A stretch of DNA of 64,000 nucleotides from Bacillus sp. P14.5 (lineage in GTDB: Bacteria > Bacillota > Bacilli > Bacillales > Bacillaceae_B), in the NCBI RefSeq assembly GCF_003316765.1, contig NZ_NIJF01000116.1, positions 230,336-294,335 of the forward strand, given 5' to 3'. Below are positions 62,177 through 64,000 of the stretch, in pieces. Both the position numbers and the translations under genes were made by a program. Position 1 is the stretch's first letter, and each line of letters starts with the position of its first letter. The notes below the pieces were generated by a model. It was given only the letters and a program-made list of their open reading frames with translations, did not search any database and was not told where the DNA came from.

Positions 62177-62928
62177 CCAAACGGATCATCCCATGCCTCG
62201 ATGTGAAAGAAGGAAGGGTCGTTAAAGGTGTCAGTTTCGTCGAACTGCGCGATGCGGGAGATCCAGTCGAGCTCGCGAAATTTTATGATGAGCAGGGAGC
62301 AGATGAATTGGTGTTCCTCGATATTTCCGCATCCCATGAAGGGCGTAAAACGATGATCGATGTGGTCAAAGAAGTTGCTTCGGAACTTGCGATTCCTTTC
62401 ACGGTAGGCGGCGGCATCAACTCGGTGGAGGATATGAAAAACATACTGCGCTCAGGCGCCGATAAGGTTTCCTTGAACACGGCAGCCGTTTTGAGACCGG
62501 AATTGATTTCTGAAGGTGCTGCTTATTTCGGTTCGCAGTGTATCGTGGTGGCGATTGATGCCAAGTATGACGAAGAGAGTGATACATGGAAAGTGTTCAC
62601 GCACGGCGGCCGGAAAGTCACTGAGAAGGACGCTGTTTCCTGGGCCAAGGAAGCCGAAAAGCTGGGTGCCGGGGAAATCCTTTTGACAAGCATGGACAGT
62701 GACGGTGTGAAGAACGGATTTAACCTTCCGCTGACGAAAGCTGTAAGTGAAGCGGTATCGATTCCTGTGATTGCGTCAGGCGGGGCCGGCAAGGCGGAAC
62801 ACTTTGAAGAAATTTTTAAAAAAGGCAAAGCTGACGCCGCTCTTGCAGCTTCTATTTTTCATTATAAAGAAACCAGTGTCGGGCAGGTAAAAGAGTTCCT
62901 GCGCGGAAAGGAGGTAGTGGTGAGATGA
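62170..62928 (+). CDS. hisF: HisF, cyclase subunit of IGP synthase
   Basis: 252-residue TIM barrel; active-site Asp in PCLDVKEGRVVKG and in SMDSDGVKNGFN, phosphate loops GGGI and ASGGAG. It cyclises PRFAR with ammonia from HisH. It overlaps hisA by 7 and hisI by 4 bases. Confidence 0.97.
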   Translation: MLTKRIIPCLDVKEGRVVKGVSFVELRDAGDPVELAKFYDEQGADELVFLDISASHEGRKTMIDVVKEVASELAIPFTVGGGINSVEDMKNILRSGADKVSLNTAAVLRPELISEGAAYFGSQCIVVAIDAKYDEESDTWKVFTHGGRKVTEKDAVSWAKEAEKLGAGEILLTSMDSDGVKNGFNLPLTKAVSEAVSIPVIASGGAGKAEHFEEIFKKGKADAALAASIFHYKETSVGQVKEFLRGKEVVVR

Positions 62929-63566
62929 GCGATATCATTGAAAAGATAAAATTTGATGAAAATGGACTTGTTCCGGCAGTCGTCCAGGATGCCTCTACTA
63001 AGAAGGTGCTGACGCTTGCCTATATGAATGCGGAGTCATTGAGGCTGTCTATGGAGAAAGGGGAAACGTGGTTCTACTCACGTTCGCGCCAGGAGTTGTG
63101 GCATAAAGGTGAAACCAGCGGCAATACCCAGAGAATCATTGAAATGAAATATGACTGTGATCAGGATGCTGTCCTGGTGGAAGTTGAGCCGAAAGGGCCT
63201 GCGTGCCATAAAGGAAGTGAAAGCTGTTTCGAGGAGAGTATTTACAGGGCGGAAAAAGGGACTTCACAGACGGGAAGTGAAGGAAGTTCAATTCTTTCCA
63301 CACTGGAAAAGCTGATTTCCGAGCGTTTTGAGGAGAGGCCTGAAGGAGCTTATACCACCTATCTCTTTGAAGAGGGCATCGACAAGATCTTGAAAAAGGT
63401 GGGAGAAGAAGCTTCCGAAGTCATCATTGCCGCAAAGAACCGCGACCAAGAGGAATTGAAATGGGAAAGCGCGGACCTGCTGTATCATCTGCTGGTGCTG
63501 CTGAAGGAACAGGACCTCCCGTTAAATGAAGTTCTTCTAACGCTTGAAGAGCGCCATAAGAAATAA
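62925..63566 (+). CDS. hisI: HisI(E), bifunctional PR-AMP cyclohydrolase / PR-ATP pyrophosphatase
   Basis: 213 residues. The N-terminal cyclohydrolase half has metal ligands DCDQDAVL and CHKGSESCF; the C-terminal pyrophosphatase half (about 120-213) has EEASEVIIAAKN and WESADLLYH. It carries out steps 2 and 3 of histidine synthesis and closes the operon. Confidence 0.97.
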   Translation: MSDIIEKIKFDENGLVPAVVQDASTKKVLTLAYMNAESLRLSMEKGETWFYSRSRQELWHKGETSGNTQRIIEMKYDCDQDAVLVEVEPKGPACHKGSESCFEESIYRAEKGTSQTGSEGSSILSTLEKLISERFEERPEGAYTTYLFEEGIDKILKKVGEEASEVIIAAKNRDQEELKWESADLLYHLLVLLKEQDLPLNEVLLTLEERHKK

Positions 63567-63573
63567 TAGCTTC

Positions 63574-63603
63574 AGTACTTTAAAGCACTAAGAGGGACAG
63601 TCA
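63574..63603. repeat. GGGACAGTCCC-family palindromic element, copy L (truncated)
   Basis: ACTTTAAAGCACTAAGA and the core GGGACAGTCAC, after which similarity stops. The right half is missing near the IS fragment. Confidence 0.7.
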
Positions 63604-63672
63604 CTAGCAATGCATCTATGTAAATTTCTTAAATTTATTCAAAAATTTTACAGTTATTTCTAGCTCGAGAAT

Positions 63673-63718
63673 TAAAAAAGGGCAACATGGTTGTAAAAGA
63701 CCTTGTTCCCATTTTTTT
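63673..63718. terminator. bidirectional terminator-like hairpin between hisI and the transposase gene
   Basis: AAAAAAGGGCAACATGGT pairs imperfectly with ACCTTGTTCCCATTTTTTT. It may lie at or near the IS right end. Confidence 0.55.
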
Positions 63719-63730
63719 ACATACTTATAG

Positions 63731-64000
63731 TTAAATTCGTCGTTTTCCTTTTACCATGGCTACAGTTCCAAAATCAGGTTTAGGTTTCGAAGGGATCGGA
63801 ACTTTTTGTCTGCCTTTTGATTCTTTCTTCTTTCTACCTAATTCTAATAATAGATCGCTATACGTTTTATAGAGATAGGTTTGAAGTGATTGAAAGAATC
63901 CCCATGTAGTCTTGGTGGATCGTGTCATAAGCTTAACGATCACAGATAAACCAAAGGCAATGACAGCTAAGAACATTTGATTCCAGATTCCTTGGGGCTT
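63731..64000 (-). CDS. C-terminal part of an IS transposase (IS4-like), running off the window
   Basis: The minus-strand frame is open from the window edge to TAA at 63731-63733. It contains IWNQMFLAVIAFGLSVIVKL, like the conserved C-terminal helix of IS4-family DDE transposases, followed by a Lys-rich tail ending KGKRRI. The catalytic DDE residues lie outside the window. Whether the element is intact is unknown. Confidence 0.7.
   Translation of the reverse strand, partial: KPQGIWNQMFLAVIAFGLSVIVKLMTRSTKTTWGFFQSLQTYLYKTYSDLLLELGRKKKESKGRQKVPIPSKPKPDFGTVAMVKGKRRI

Overview
The window looks like a chromosomal segment of a spore-forming Bacillaceae (Firmicutes). The evidence is the gene order secA-prfB-(yvjA)-cccB-ftsE-ftsX ... 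ctpB ... minJ ... csbA-uvrB-uvrA-yvlABCD ... hprK-lgt-yvoD-ppaX-yvoF-hisZGDBHAFI, which follows the Bacillus subtilis chromosome closely. It is supported by a GerA-type germinant receptor operon, strong AGGAGG ribosome binding sites, a SAM-I riboswitch, and recognisable sigma-D, sigma-W and LexA sites. Genus and species cannot be fixed from the sequence alone. Almost every gene is on the + strand; the exceptions are the germination operon, a DUF402 gene, an amidase gene and a transposase fragment.

Layout. 1-3.3 kb: end of a coiled-coil protein gene, a JAMM (M67) peptidase, two glycosyltransferases and two very small ORFs, an accessory locus that may concern surface or spore-coat glycosylation. 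3.7-16.3 kb: SEC-C/HTH protein, chemoreceptor, SecA, release factor 2 (programmed frameshift), YitT-type membrane protein, cytochrome c-551, FtsEX and a coiled-coil M23 peptidoglycan hydrolase that probably works with FtsEX. 16.4-25 kb: an unusual block in which two arrays of 53-bp palindromic repeats, in opposite orientation, enclose a gerA-type operon (with an unlisted small fourth gene), a membrane protein plus ResA-like thioredoxin pair, and a cystathionine synthase/lyase gene. 25-27.6 kb: riboswitch-controlled metY-metX. 27.7-43.2 kb: ctpB, a very large LPXTG-anchored YhcR-like nuclease/5'-nucleotidase, minJ, a lipoprotein, several hydrolases and acetyltransferase genes, csbA and a cluster of DnaA-box-like sites. 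43.3-51 kb: SOS-controlled uvrBA and the sigma-W-controlled yvlABCD. 51-63.6 kb: amidase, hprK-lgt-yvoD-ppaX-yvoF and the complete histidine operon. 63.7 kb to the end: the C-terminal part of an IS transposase.

Three themes run across genes. First, the intergenic spaces are crowded with palindromic repeats: at least 12 loci of a GGGACAGTCCC-centred element, a second family marked by GGAGCGGAAATCC, the two 53-bp arrays, and a row of hairpins before hisZ. Second, four + strand genes (the first gene, secA, cccB and the yhcR-like gene) are each broken by exactly one missing A in an A-run; since secA is essential this is most simply a systematic sequencing or assembly error. Third, there are hints of undescribed regulation: a short ORF overlapping the secA ribosome binding site, the DnaA-box cluster, and the array palindromes, whose arms contain the DnaA-box core TATCCAC.
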